Positions 16,423-24,932 of a stretch of 64,000 nucleotides of DNA are shown here, piece after piece (within the stretch, counting starts at the first letter, position 1; every line of letters begins with the position of its first letter). Source of the stretch: Segnochrobactrum spirostomi. GTDB taxonomy: Bacteria; Pseudomonadota; Alphaproteobacteria; Rhizobiales; Segnochrobactraceae. The position numbers were made by a program, and so were the translations under genes. The DNA lies in the NCBI RefSeq assembly GCF_009600605.1, contig NZ_VWNA01000001.1:310001-374000 (forward strand). The letters are read 5' to 3'. The notes below the pieces were generated by a model, which was not told where the DNA came from, ran no database searches, and saw nothing but the letters and a program-made list of their open reading frames with translations.

Positions 16423-17991
16423 ATGGCAGCGAATCCGGGTTCCGGGTCCGATTATTCGGACGTCGATCGGCATCAAGACATCAAGGTCCTGCACGACATG
16501 GGCTATGCCCAGGAGCTGGACCGCCGGATGTCGAAGTTTTCCAACTTCGCCATCTCGTTCTCGATCATCTGCATCCTGTCGGGCGGCATCAATTCGCTCG
16601 CCCAGGCGACGTCCGGTGCCGGCGGCGCGGCGATCGGCCTCGGCTGGCCGCTCGGCTGCGTCATCTCCGGCGTGTTCGCGCTCGCCATGGCCCAGATTTC
16701 GTCGGCCTACCCGACGGCCGGCGGCCTCTACCACTGGGGTTCGATCCTCGGCAACCGCTTCACCGGCTGGCTGACCGCGTGGTTCAACCTGCTCGGCCTC
16801 GTCACCGTGCTCGGCGCCATCAATGTCGGCACCTATTATTTCTTCTTCGGTGCGTTCGGTCCGCGCTTCGGCATGGAAGACACCCTGACGGTGCGCATCG
16901 CCTGCGTCGCCGTCATCACCATCATCCAGGCCCTCATCAACCATTTCGGCATTCGCCTGACCGCGAAGCTGACCGACTTCTCCGGCTCGCTGATCTTCGT
17001 CACCGCGATCGCGCTGACGATCGTCTGCCTCGCGGCGGCGCCCAGCTACGACATCGCGCGCCTCTTCACCTTCTCGAACTATTCGGGCGATGCGGGCGCC
17101 GGCGTGTGGCCGCAGGTCTCTGAGTGGTGGGTGTTCCTGCTCGGCCTCCTCCTGCCGATCTACACCATCACCGGCTACGACGCCTCGGCCCACACCTCCG
17201 AAGAGACCATCAAGGCGGCCCACTCGGTGCCGCGCGGCATGGTCTCGTCGGTGATCTGGTCGTCGGTGTTCGGCTACATCATGCTGTGCGCCTTCGTGCT
17301 CATGATCCCGAACATGGACGACGCGGCGAAGCAGGGCTGGAATGTGTTCTTCTGGGCCATGGACGCCCAGGTGAACCCGATCGTGAAGGACATCCTCTAC
17401 CTCGCGATCTTCGTCTCGCAGTTCCTCTGCGGCCTCGCGACGGTCACCTCGCTCTCGCGGATGATGTTCGCGTTCTCCCGCGACGGCGGCCTGCCGGCCT
17501 CCAAGACCCTCGCCAAGATCAGCCCGAAGCACCGCACCCCGGTCGCCGCGATCTGGACCGGCTCCATCCTGTCGGTGCTGTTCGTGTGGTTCACCTCGGC
17601 GGTGACGATCGCCGGCGCCTCGGCCTACTCGATCGTGGTGTCCTGCACCGTGATCTTCCTGTTCTTCTCGTTCGCCATTCCGATCGCCCTCGGCCTCATC
17701 GCCTACGGCTCGAAGAAGTGGCCGCAGATGGGACCGTGGAACATGGGCCGCGGCCTCTACAGCCTCGTCGCGGTGCTCTCGGTGATCTCGATGATCCTGA
17801 TCTTCGTCATCGGCATCCAGCCGCCGAACGATTGGGCGCTCTACATCACCGTCGGCTTCGTCGTGGTGACCGCGATCATCTGGGTCGCCTTCGAGTCCCG
17901 CCGCTTCCAGGGGCCGCCGATCGGCGACCAGATCCGCAAGCGCGCCAAGGACATCGCGGCCGCGGAAGCTGCCGTCGGCGAAAAGGGCTGA
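16423..17991 (+). CDS. APC superfamily amino acid/amine permease
   Basis: 522-residue, about 12 membrane helices, amino acid-choline transporter branch of the APC superfamily. The start of TM1, SFSIICILSGGINSLAQAT, and the TM6-like unwound segment LLPIYTITGYDASAHTSEE with TSEET, are diagnostic of the ACT (GABA/choline permease) group. It would import an amine or amino acid by symport at the inner membrane. GGGAG precedes the ATG. It is the first gene of an operon with a glutamine-synthetase-like ligase 72 bases downstream, suggesting it imports the amine substrate of that ligase. Confidence 0.9.
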   Translation: MAANPGSGSDYSDVDRHQDIKVLHDMGYAQELDRRMSKFSNFAISFSIICILSGGINSLAQATSGAGGAAIGLGWPLGCVISGVFALAMAQISSAYPTAGGLYHWGSILGNRFTGWLTAWFNLLGLVTVLGAINVGTYYFFFGAFGPRFGMEDTLTVRIACVAVITIIQALINHFGIRLTAKLTDFSGSLIFVTAIALTIVCLAAAPSYDIARLFTFSNYSGDAGAGVWPQVSEWWVFLLGLLLPIYTITGYDASAHTSEETIKAAHSVPRGMVSSVIWSSVFGYIMLCAFVLMIPNMDDAAKQGWNVFFWAMDAQVNPIVKDILYLAIFVSQFLCGLATVTSLSRMMFAFSRDGGLPASKTLAKISPKHRTPVAAIWTGSILSVLFVWFTSAVTIAGASAYSIVVSCTVIFLFFSFAIPIALGLIAYGSKKWPQMGPWNMGRGLYSLVAVLSVISMILIFVIGIQPPNDWALYITVGFVVVTAIIWVAFESRRFQGPPIGDQIRKRAKDIAAAEAAVGEKG

Positions 17992-18062
17992 TCGCCTCGC
18001 AACGCCTCCGGCCGGGCCGCGAGTGCCCGGCCGGTCCCCCTTCCTGAGAAGAAGAGTCTTGC

Positions 18063-19427
18063 ATGAAACCCCAGGACGTCCGGACGGCGGCGGATGCGCG
18101 CGCGATCGTCGAGGAACGCAACCTCACCCACGTCAAGGTCGGCGTGTTCGATGCCGACGGCATCATGCGCGGCAAGTACATGGCCCGCGACAAGTTCTTC
18201 TCGGCGCTCGAGAAGGGCTTCGGCTTCTGCGACGTCGTGCTCGGCTGGGATTCGAACGACCAGCTCTACGACAATGTGAGCTTCACCGGCTGGCACACCG
18301 CCTATCCCGACGCCTCCGTGCGCGTGCTGCCGGAGACCTGCCGCCCCGTGCCGTTCGAAGGCGACATGCTACTCTTCCTCGCCGAGTTCGACGGCCGGGC
18401 GGAAGAGGTCTGTCCGCGCGGCGTGCTGCGCCGGGTGATCGATCGCGCCGCCGGCCTCGGCTACAAGGTCGAAGCGGCGACCGAGTTCGAGTTCTTCGTA
18501 TTCGAAGAAACGCCGCATTCCGTGCGCGAGAAGAACTATCAGAAGCTGACGCCGATCACGCCGGGCTTCTTCGGCTATTCGATGCTGCGCTCGACGGTGC
18601 ACGCCGATTTCTATCACGACCTGATGGAACTCGGCGAGGAGATGCGCTTCCCCCTCGAGGGCCTGCACACCGAGACGGGTCCGGGCGTGCTCGAGGCGGC
18701 GATCGTCCATTCCGAGGCACTCGAGGCGGCCGATCGCGGCGCGCTGTTCAAGACGTTCACGAAGGTGCTCGCCCAGCAGCGCGGTTGGATGGCGACCTTC
18801 ATGGCGAAGTGGTCGAAGGACTGGCCGGGCCAGTCCGGCCACATCCACGTCTCGCTGTCGAAGGACGGCAAGCCGGTCTTCCACGACGCGACGAAACCGC
18901 ACACCATGTCGGACGAGATGCGCTGGTTCCTCGGCGGCCAGCAGGCCCTGATGCCTGAAGTGCTGGCGATGGTCTCGTCGACCGTGAACTCCTATTCGCG
19001 GCTCATTCCGGGCTTCTGGGCGCCGACCGACGCCACCTGGGGCGTCGAGAACCGCACCTGCGCGCTGCGCGTCATCCCCGGCTCGCCGTGGAGCCAGCGC
19101 GTCGAGTACCGGATAGCAGCGGCCGACATCAATCCCTATCTGGCGCTTGCGGCGGCGATCGGCTCCGGGCTCTGGGGCATCGAGAACAAGATCGAGCCGG
19201 ACGCGCCGATCGTCGGCAACGCCTACGACAAGCGCATTCCGGCGAAGCGCGCGCTGCCGCGCACCCTGTCGGAGGCGGCTGCCCGGCTCAAGGCCTCGAA
19301 GCCCGCCCGCGCCCTCTTCGGCGACGCGTTCGTGGATCATCATGCCGCCACGCGCGACTGGGAAGAACGCGAATTCCGGCGTGCGATCACCGATTGGGAG
19401 CTCGCCCGCTATTTCGAGATCATCTGA
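18063..19427 (+). CDS. Glutamine synthetase family protein (gamma-glutamyl-amine ligase candidate)
   Basis: 454-residue ligase of the glutamine synthetase superfamily. The beta-grasp N-terminus reads HVKVGVFDADGIMRGKYMA. Active-site elements are EAATEFEFFVFE (metal glutamates), TETGPGVLEAAI, QSGHIHVSLS (catalytic His), VNSYSRLIPGFW, ATWGVENRTCALRVIPGSPW and EYRIAAADINPYLALAAAIG. The replacement of the usual EQGPGQYE by ETGPGVLE is typical of amine-specific relatives rather than of GlnA. Position between a permease and two dehydrogenases argues for glutamylation of an imported amine or amino alcohol. Ammonia as a substrate is unlikely given the operon. Confidence 0.8.
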   Translation: MKPQDVRTAADARAIVEERNLTHVKVGVFDADGIMRGKYMARDKFFSALEKGFGFCDVVLGWDSNDQLYDNVSFTGWHTAYPDASVRVLPETCRPVPFEGDMLLFLAEFDGRAEEVCPRGVLRRVIDRAAGLGYKVEAATEFEFFVFEETPHSVREKNYQKLTPITPGFFGYSMLRSTVHADFYHDLMELGEEMRFPLEGLHTETGPGVLEAAIVHSEALEAADRGALFKTFTKVLAQQRGWMATFMAKWSKDWPGQSGHIHVSLSKDGKPVFHDATKPHTMSDEMRWFLGGQQALMPEVLAMVSSTVNSYSRLIPGFWAPTDATWGVENRTCALRVIPGSPWSQRVEYRIAAADINPYLALAAAIGSGLWGIENKIEPDAPIVGNAYDKRIPAKRALPRTLSEAAARLKASKPARALFGDAFVDHHAATRDWEEREFRRAITDWELARYFEII

Positions 19428-19467
19428 CGGGGGCCGCCCCCGTCACGACCGCTTCGAGGAGACCATC

Positions 19468-20853
19468 TTGACCGATATCGTCTGCATCTCGCCGATCGAC
19501 GGAAGCGAGCTCGCCCGCCGGCCGGCCGCCTCGGCCGCCGCCATCGACGCGGCCCTCGCCGGCGCCCGCAAGGCGCAGGCGGCCTGGGCCGCGGTGCCGA
19601 TCGCCGAGCGCTCCAAGGCCGTGCTCGCCTTCCTCGACGCGATGCTCGCCATGAACCAGGAGATCGTGCCGGAGCTCGCCCAGCAGATGGGCCGCCCGGT
19701 GCGCTATGGCGGCGAGTTCCGCGGCTTCGAGGAGCGCGTGCGCTACTGCGTCGACATCGCCGAGGAAGCTCTCGCGCCGGTCGTGCCGACGCCGAAGGAA
19801 GGCTTCCGCCGCCTCATCAAGCGGACGCCGGTCGGCATCGTCTTCGTCGTCGCGCCGTGGAACTACCCCTACCTCACCGCCGTCAACACCATCGCGCCGG
19901 CCCTCATCGCCGGCAACGCGGTGATCCTGAAGCACGCCGCCCAGACCATCCTGGTCGGCGAGCGCTTCCAAGCGGCGATGGACAAGGCCGGACTGCCGAA
20001 GGGCCTCTTCACCAACCTGGTGCTGAGCCACGAGGACACCTCGCGCATCCTCGCCTCCGGCGCGGTCAACCACGTCAACTTCACCGGCTCCGTCGCCGGC
20101 GGCAAGGCGATCGAGAAGGCCGCGGCCGGCACCTTCACCTCGCTCGGCCTCGAGCTCGGCGGCAAGGACCCGGCTTATGTCCGCGCCGACGCCAACGTCG
20201 AGTTCGCCATCGAGAACCTCGTCGACGGCGCCTTCTACAATTCCGGCCAGTGCTGCTGTGGCATCGAGCGCATCTACGTGCACGAGAGCCACTATGACCG
20301 GTTCGTCGACGGCTTCGTGGCGCTGACCAAGCAATATAAGCTCGGCAACCCGCTCGACGAGGCCTCGACCCTCGGCCCGATGGCCAATGTCCGCTTCGCC
20401 GATTGGGTGCGCAAGCAGACGGCGGAAGCGATCGCCAAGGGTGCCGTCGCCCACATCGATCCGAAGGACCATCCGGCCGACAAGGCGGGCACCGCCTATC
20501 TCGCGCCGCAGGTCCTCACCAACGTCGATCACACGATGTCGGTGATGATGGAGGAGAGCTTCGGTCCCGTCGTCGGCATCATGAAGGTGAAGGACGACGA
20601 GGAGGCGGTTCGCCTCATGAACGACAGCCCGTACGGCCTGACCGCCTCGATCTGGACGCAGGACATCGCCACCGCCGAGGCGCTCGGCGACCGCGTCGAG
20701 ACCGGCACCGTGTTCATGAACCGCTGCGATTATCTCGACCCGGCGCTCGCCTGGACCGGCGTCAAGGACACCGGCCGCGGCGCGTCCCTGTCGGTGATCG
20801 GCTATCACATGCTGACCCGGCCGAAGTCGTTCCACCTGCGCGAGATCGCCTGA
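19468..20853 (+). CDS. NAD(P)-dependent aldehyde dehydrogenase
   Basis: 461-residue ALDH superfamily enzyme. It has VVAPWNYPYLTAVNTIAPAL at the cofactor site, GSVAGG as the nucleotide loop, LELGGKDPAYV with the general-base Glu, and the catalytic Cys in NSGQCCCGIERIYV. EESFGPVVGIM is the late conserved motif. It oxidises an aldehyde to an acid; in this operon the aldehyde would be the product of the alcohol dehydrogenase encoded next. TTG 19468 was chosen since GAGGAG lies six bases upstream and homology begins at once; the upstream open frame runs over the ligase gene. The gap to the ligase is 40 bases. Confidence 0.88.
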   Translation: MTDIVCISPIDGSELARRPAASAAAIDAALAGARKAQAAWAAVPIAERSKAVLAFLDAMLAMNQEIVPELAQQMGRPVRYGGEFRGFEERVRYCVDIAEEALAPVVPTPKEGFRRLIKRTPVGIVFVVAPWNYPYLTAVNTIAPALIAGNAVILKHAAQTILVGERFQAAMDKAGLPKGLFTNLVLSHEDTSRILASGAVNHVNFTGSVAGGKAIEKAAAGTFTSLGLELGGKDPAYVRADANVEFAIENLVDGAFYNSGQCCCGIERIYVHESHYDRFVDGFVALTKQYKLGNPLDEASTLGPMANVRFADWVRKQTAEAIAKGAVAHIDPKDHPADKAGTAYLAPQVLTNVDHTMSVMMEESFGPVVGIMKVKDDEEAVRLMNDSPYGLTASIWTQDIATAEALGDRVETGTVFMNRCDYLDPALAWTGVKDTGRGASLSVIGYHMLTRPKSFHLREIA

Positions 20854-20874
20854 GATCCGCCTGCCCGACATTCG

Positions 20875-20896
20875 TCCCCGGGGCTCGTCCCGGGGA
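20875..20896. repeat. GTCAT/CCCGG-type palindromic repeat
   Basis: Arms TCCCCGGG (20875-20882) and CCCGGGGA (20889-20896) flank a 6-base loop, followed by TGACGCGG. The core is shared with the palindrome at 3352-3396 (CTYGTCC-GGGG-ATGACG). It lies between the aldehyde and alcohol dehydrogenase genes, 21 bases after the first stop. Confidence 0.6.
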
Positions 20897-21010
20897 TGAC
20901 GCGGAAGCGCACCGGCCGCCCCCGATGGCGGCGCCCGCTCCGATCCCGACGGCCGGCCGGGCCGACCCGGCGGAAGACCGAACCGAACACCCTTCGAGGC
21001 TGAGATCCCC

Positions 21011-22198
21011 ATGACCGCATCCGCCCCCGTCCTCACCGGCGCCTGGAATTATCCGACCCGCGTGCTGAGCGGCCCCGGCCGCATCGCCGAGCTCGCGGAC
21101 GCCTGCCGGACGGCGGGCATCACGAAGCCGCTCATCGTCACCGACGGCGGTCTCGTCGGCACCCCGATCCTGGCGAGCGCGGAAGACTCGCTCAAGAAGG
21201 CCGGCCTCGCCTACGGCATCTTCTCCGACGTGAAGGGCAACCCGACCGAGTCGAACGTGACGGCCGGCCTCGCCGTCTTCACCGCCGGCGGCCACGACGG
21301 CGTCATCGCCTTCGGCGGCGGCTCGGCGCTCGACGTCGGCAAGTCGGTCGCCTTCATGAACGGCCAGACCCGCCCGATCTTCGATTACGAGGACGTCGGC
21401 GATTGGTGGACCCGCGCCAACGCCGCGACCATCGCGCCGATCGTCGCCGTTCCGACGACCGCCGGCACCGGCTCGGAGGTCGGCCGCGCCGCGGTCGTGA
21501 CCAACGAGGCGACCCACGAGAAGAAGATCATCTTCCACCCGCTGATGCTGCCGAAGGTCGTCATCGCCGATCCGGAGCTGACCGTCGGCCTGCCGCCGAA
21601 GCTCACCGCGGGCACGGGCTTCGACGCCCTCACCCATTGCTTCGAGGCCTATTGCGCGCCGGGCTTCCACCCGATGGCCGACGGCATCGCGCTCGAAGGC
21701 CTGCGCCTCGTCTCGATCTACCTGCCGCGCGCGGTGGCGAACGGCCGCGACATCGAGGCCCGCTCGCGCATGCTCGCCGCCGCCTCGATGGGCGCGGCCG
21801 CCTTCCAGAAGGGCCTCGGCGCGGTGCATTCGATCTCGCACCCGGTCGGCGCCTTCTACGACACCCACCACGGCCTGACGAACGGCGTCGTGCTGCCCTA
21901 TGTCATGCTGTGGAACCGCCCGGCGATCGAGGATCGCATGGACGCCATCGCTCGCCTGCTCGACCTGCCGGGCCGCGGCTTCGACGGCGTGCTCGCGTGG
22001 ATCCTCCAGCTTCGCCAGGATCTCGGCATCGCCAACAGCCTCGCCGATCTCGGCGTCGACGAGAGCCGCATCGCCGAGCTCGCCGTCCAGGCCGAGCGCG
22101 ACCCGTCGACCGGCGGCAATCCGCGCCCGATGGTGGCGAAGGACTTCGAGCCCGTGATCCTCGCCGCCATCCGCGGCGACCTGACCCTGAAGGGCTGA
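21011..22198 (+). CDS. Iron-containing (group III) alcohol dehydrogenase
   Basis: 395-residue group III alcohol dehydrogenase. GVIAFGGGSALDVGKSVAFM is the NAD(P)-binding GGGS loop, PTTAGTGSEVGRAAVVT the family signature, and the metal ligands are an Asp and the His residues in GFDALTHCFEAYCAPGFHP, HSISHPVGAFYDTHHG. Relatives oxidise primary alcohols such as ethanol, lactaldehyde/propanediol or butanol. Here it could oxidise the hydroxyl of a gamma-glutamylated amino alcohol before the aldehyde dehydrogenase acts. It sits 157 bases after the aldehyde dehydrogenase gene, with a palindromic repeat in the gap, and 3 bases before the amidotransferase gene. Confidence 0.9.
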   Translation: MTASAPVLTGAWNYPTRVLSGPGRIAELADACRTAGITKPLIVTDGGLVGTPILASAEDSLKKAGLAYGIFSDVKGNPTESNVTAGLAVFTAGGHDGVIAFGGGSALDVGKSVAFMNGQTRPIFDYEDVGDWWTRANAATIAPIVAVPTTAGTGSEVGRAAVVTNEATHEKKIIFHPLMLPKVVIADPELTVGLPPKLTAGTGFDALTHCFEAYCAPGFHPMADGIALEGLRLVSIYLPRAVANGRDIEARSRMLAAASMGAAAFQKGLGAVHSISHPVGAFYDTHHGLTNGVVLPYVMLWNRPAIEDRMDAIARLLDLPGRGFDGVLAWILQLRQDLGIANSLADLGVDESRIAELAVQAERDPSTGGNPRPMVAKDFEPVILAAIRGDLTLKG

Positions 22199-22201
22199 GC
22201 C

Positions 22202-23101
22202 ATGTCGGCACCCGGCAAGGCGGAAACAGGTTCGGGCCGCGCGCCGCGCCTGCTCGTGGTCGAAGGCAACACCGCGGAGGTGCGTCGCGCCCACGCGGCG
22301 ATCGCCGGCGGCACCCCGAGCGATTCCTACGCGGCGGTGTTGCAGAAGCTCGCCCCCGACGCGGTGGTCGATATCTGCTATCCGGCCGACCCGGGTGCCA
22401 ACATCCCCGACAAGGCGGGCCTCGCCGGCTATGACGGCGTCGCCATCGGCGGGTCCGCCCTCAACATCTACAAGGCGGAGCCGGAAGCGCTGCGCCAGAT
22501 CGAGTTCGCCCGCACGATCTTCGAGGAAGGCGTCCCCTTCTTCGGCTCGTGCTGGGGGCTCCAGGTCGCGACGGTTGCCGCCGGCGGCAGCGTTCGGCGC
22601 AATCCGAACGGCCGCGAGATCGGCCCGGCGCGCAAGATTTGCGCGACGCCGGAGGACGCCGCCATCGGCCTCCACGCCGGCAAGGGCGCGGTGTTCGATG
22701 CCCCGGCGATCCACATCGACGAAGTCGACGTCCGCCCCGCCGGCATGGTGGTGACCGCCGGCAACGGCATTTCGGCCGTGCAGGGCGCCGCGATCTCTCA
22801 CGGCAACGGGACCTTCTGGGGGGTGCAGTACCACCCCGAGATGTCGCTCGCCGATCTCGCCGCCTACATCATCCGCTATTCCGAACGGCTGATCGGCGAA
22901 GGGCTGTTCGCCAACGAGGCCGACGCGCTCGGCGTCGCTGCCGATTATCGGACGCTGGCCGCCGACCCGACCCGCAAGGATCTCGCCTGGCGCTACGGCT
23001 TCGATGCCGACCTGCTCGACGAGACGATCCGGCTCGCCGAGCTCGCGAACTGGATCGAGAAGCAGGTCCGCCCCGGCATGAGCCGCCGCGGCCGCGGCTG
23101 A
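22202..23101 (+). CDS. Class I glutamine amidotransferase-like protein (candidate gamma-glutamyl hydrolase)
   Basis: 299-residue class I amidotransferase domain protein. The nucleophile elbow is FFGSCWGLQVATVAAGG, and the His/Glu pair is in WGVQYHPEMSLADLAAYI. An ~60-residue C-terminal helical extension follows the domain. No synthetase partner domain is fused, so it may hydrolyse a gamma-glutamyl amide, as PuuD does, rather than feed ammonia to another enzyme. It is the last gene of the permease-ligase-dehydrogenase operon, 3 bases after the alcohol dehydrogenase, and is followed by a hairpin at 23131. Confidence 0.8.
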   Translation: MSAPGKAETGSGRAPRLLVVEGNTAEVRRAHAAIAGGTPSDSYAAVLQKLAPDAVVDICYPADPGANIPDKAGLAGYDGVAIGGSALNIYKAEPEALRQIEFARTIFEEGVPFFGSCWGLQVATVAAGGSVRRNPNGREIGPARKICATPEDAAIGLHAGKGAVFDAPAIHIDEVDVRPAGMVVTAGNGISAVQGAAISHGNGTFWGVQYHPEMSLADLAAYIIRYSERLIGEGLFANEADALGVAADYRTLAADPTRKDLAWRYGFDADLLDETIRLAELANWIEKQVRPGMSRRGRG

Positions 23102-23130
23102 GTCTCGACGCATTCCACCGAGTAGACCGC

Positions 23131-23163
23131 CCCCAAGCACGGAACGATTTTCCGCGCTTGGGG
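23131..23163 (+). terminator. Hairpin after the amine operon
   Basis: Arms 23131-23144 and 23150-23163 pair over 14 bases with one mismatch around a CGATT loop, 30 bases after the last stop. No T run follows, so termination is likely but not certain. Confidence 0.5.
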
Positions 23164-23273
23164 CATTCAGCGAAATCACCTCCTCGCCGGCGGACCGCAG
23201 CGGCCTTTTCGCCCCTGCTCCGCCGTGCGCGCTCCCGCTATAGTGCTCCGACGGGCAGAGCAGGAGTGGGACG

Positions 23274-24893
23274 ATGAACGGCGGTATCTTCACATTCGCG
23301 CCGACGCGGCGCGGCTTTTTGGCGGGAACGGCGACCCTGCTCGCCTCCACGGCGCTGACCCGGCCGGTCTTCGCCGACGACACGCCGACCCCGGGCGGCA
23401 CGCTCGTCGTCGCCGCCGACACCGAGCCGCGCAATCTCAACCCCGCCATCGTCGCCTCGAACGGCGTGTTCTACGTCGCGAGCAAGGTGATCGAGCCGCT
23501 CGCCGAGATGACGTTCGACGGTCCTCCGCGGCCCGTGCTGGCGACCTCGTGGCAGGGCTCGGCCGACGGCCTGTCCTTCACCTTCAATCTGCGCAAGAAC
23601 GTCGCCTTCCACGACGGCGAACCGTTCACCTCGGCCGACGTCGCCTTCTCGGCACTTCAGGTCTGGAAGCCGCTGCAGAATCTCGGGCAGGTGGTGTTCG
23701 CGAACCTTGCGACCGTCGACACCCCCGACAAGCACACCGCCATCTTCCGCTTCTCCAAGCCGACGCCGCCGCAGCTCATCGAGAATGCCCTGCCGGCGCT
23801 TACGAGCGTGCTGCCGAAGCACCTCTATGACGGCACCGACATCGCCAACAATCCGCACAATATCCAGCTCGTCGGCACCGGGCCGTTCCAGCTCACGGAA
23901 TATGCCCAAGGCCAATATTACCGGCTGACCAAGAACCCGAATTATTGGGATACCGGAAAGCCGTATCTCGATGGCATCGTCTACCGCGTGCTGCCGGACC
24001 GCGCCTCGACGTCGGCGGCCCTGGAATCGGGTGAGGTTCAGCTCTCCGCGTTTTCCGGCGTGCCGCTCGTCGATCTGAAGCGCCTCGCGACGCTGCCGCA
24101 GCTCTCGGTCATCACCAAGGGCTACGAGGGCATCACCTACCAGCTCACCCTCGAGATCAACCACGCCAACAAGGTGCTCTCCGACGTCCGCGTCCGCCGC
24201 GCGCTCGCCCACGCGATCGACCAGAAGGTGATCGTCGACACGATCTTCCTCGGTTATGCGCAGGCCGCTCAAGGCCCGATCCCGGAGACTGCCAAGACCT
24301 TCTTCGCCGACGGCCTGCCGACCTATCCGTTCGATCCGAAGGCGGCGGAAAAGCTGCTCGACGAGGCCGGGCACAAGAAGGACAAGAACGGCGTGCGCTT
24401 CCGCCTGCGCCTCCTGCCGGCGCCGTGGTTCGAGCAGACGGTGCAAACCGGCACCTATGTGCGCCAGGCCCTCAAGGCGGTCGGCATCGAGGTCGAGATC
24501 GTCTCCCACGACGCCGCCGGCCACACCAAGGCGGTCTATACCGACCGCGATTTCGACATCGCCATCGGCTCGCCGGTCTATCGCAACGATCCGGCGATCT
24601 CCACGACGATCCTCTTCCAGGGCGGCTTGAAGAAGGGCATACCCTTCTCCAATCAGTACAATTTCGACGATCCGAAGCTCGACGCGGTGATCGCGGAAGC
24701 CGCCATCACCATCGACACGGCGAAGCGCATCGAACTCTACAAGGAGTTCCAGCGCATCGTGGTGGACGAATTGCCGATCCTCAACCTCGTCAACTTCACC
24801 TTCGTCACGGTGGCGAACAAGGCCGTCCACAACGTCTCGAACAACCCGCGCTGGGCGACGTCATCGTGGTACGATACCTGGCTGACGCACTGA
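23274..24893 (+). CDS. ABC transporter substrate-binding protein, family 5 (peptide/opine type), Tat-exported
   Basis: 539-residue periplasmic binding protein of the DppA/OppA family. The N-terminus has TRRGFLAGTATLLASTALT, a twin-arginine signal, ending near VFADD. The mature part starts with GGTLVVAADTEPRNLNP, and has PVLATSWQGSADGLSFTFNLRKNVAFHDGEPFTS, the standard family signature, and VRRALAHAIDQKVIV. GGAG precedes the ATG. No permease gene follows; a full DppBCDF-type set without a binding protein begins at 28506 on the same strand, so these may be parts of one transporter. The ligand is not predictable. Confidence 0.88.
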   Translation: MNGGIFTFAPTRRGFLAGTATLLASTALTRPVFADDTPTPGGTLVVAADTEPRNLNPAIVASNGVFYVASKVIEPLAEMTFDGPPRPVLATSWQGSADGLSFTFNLRKNVAFHDGEPFTSADVAFSALQVWKPLQNLGQVVFANLATVDTPDKHTAIFRFSKPTPPQLIENALPALTSVLPKHLYDGTDIANNPHNIQLVGTGPFQLTEYAQGQYYRLTKNPNYWDTGKPYLDGIVYRVLPDRASTSAALESGEVQLSAFSGVPLVDLKRLATLPQLSVITKGYEGITYQLTLEINHANKVLSDVRVRRALAHAIDQKVIVDTIFLGYAQAAQGPIPETAKTFFADGLPTYPFDPKAAEKLLDEAGHKKDKNGVRFRLRLLPAPWFEQTVQTGTYVRQALKAVGIEVEIVSHDAAGHTKAVYTDRDFDIAIGSPVYRNDPAISTTILFQGGLKKGIPFSNQYNFDDPKLDAVIAEAAITIDTAKRIELYKEFQRIVVDELPILNLVNFTFVTVANKAVHNVSNNPRWATSSWYDTWLTH

Positions 24894-24932
24894 GTTGGCT
24901 GACCTGACGGGCGGCGCGAGAACGGAGATCCT

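Noticed and set aside
20762-23449. 895-codon minus-strand frame opposite the alcohol dehydrogenase and amidotransferase genes
   Set aside because: A shadow of the plus-strand genes; composition is typical of reverse-complement high-GC coding sequence and there is no start signal or motif.
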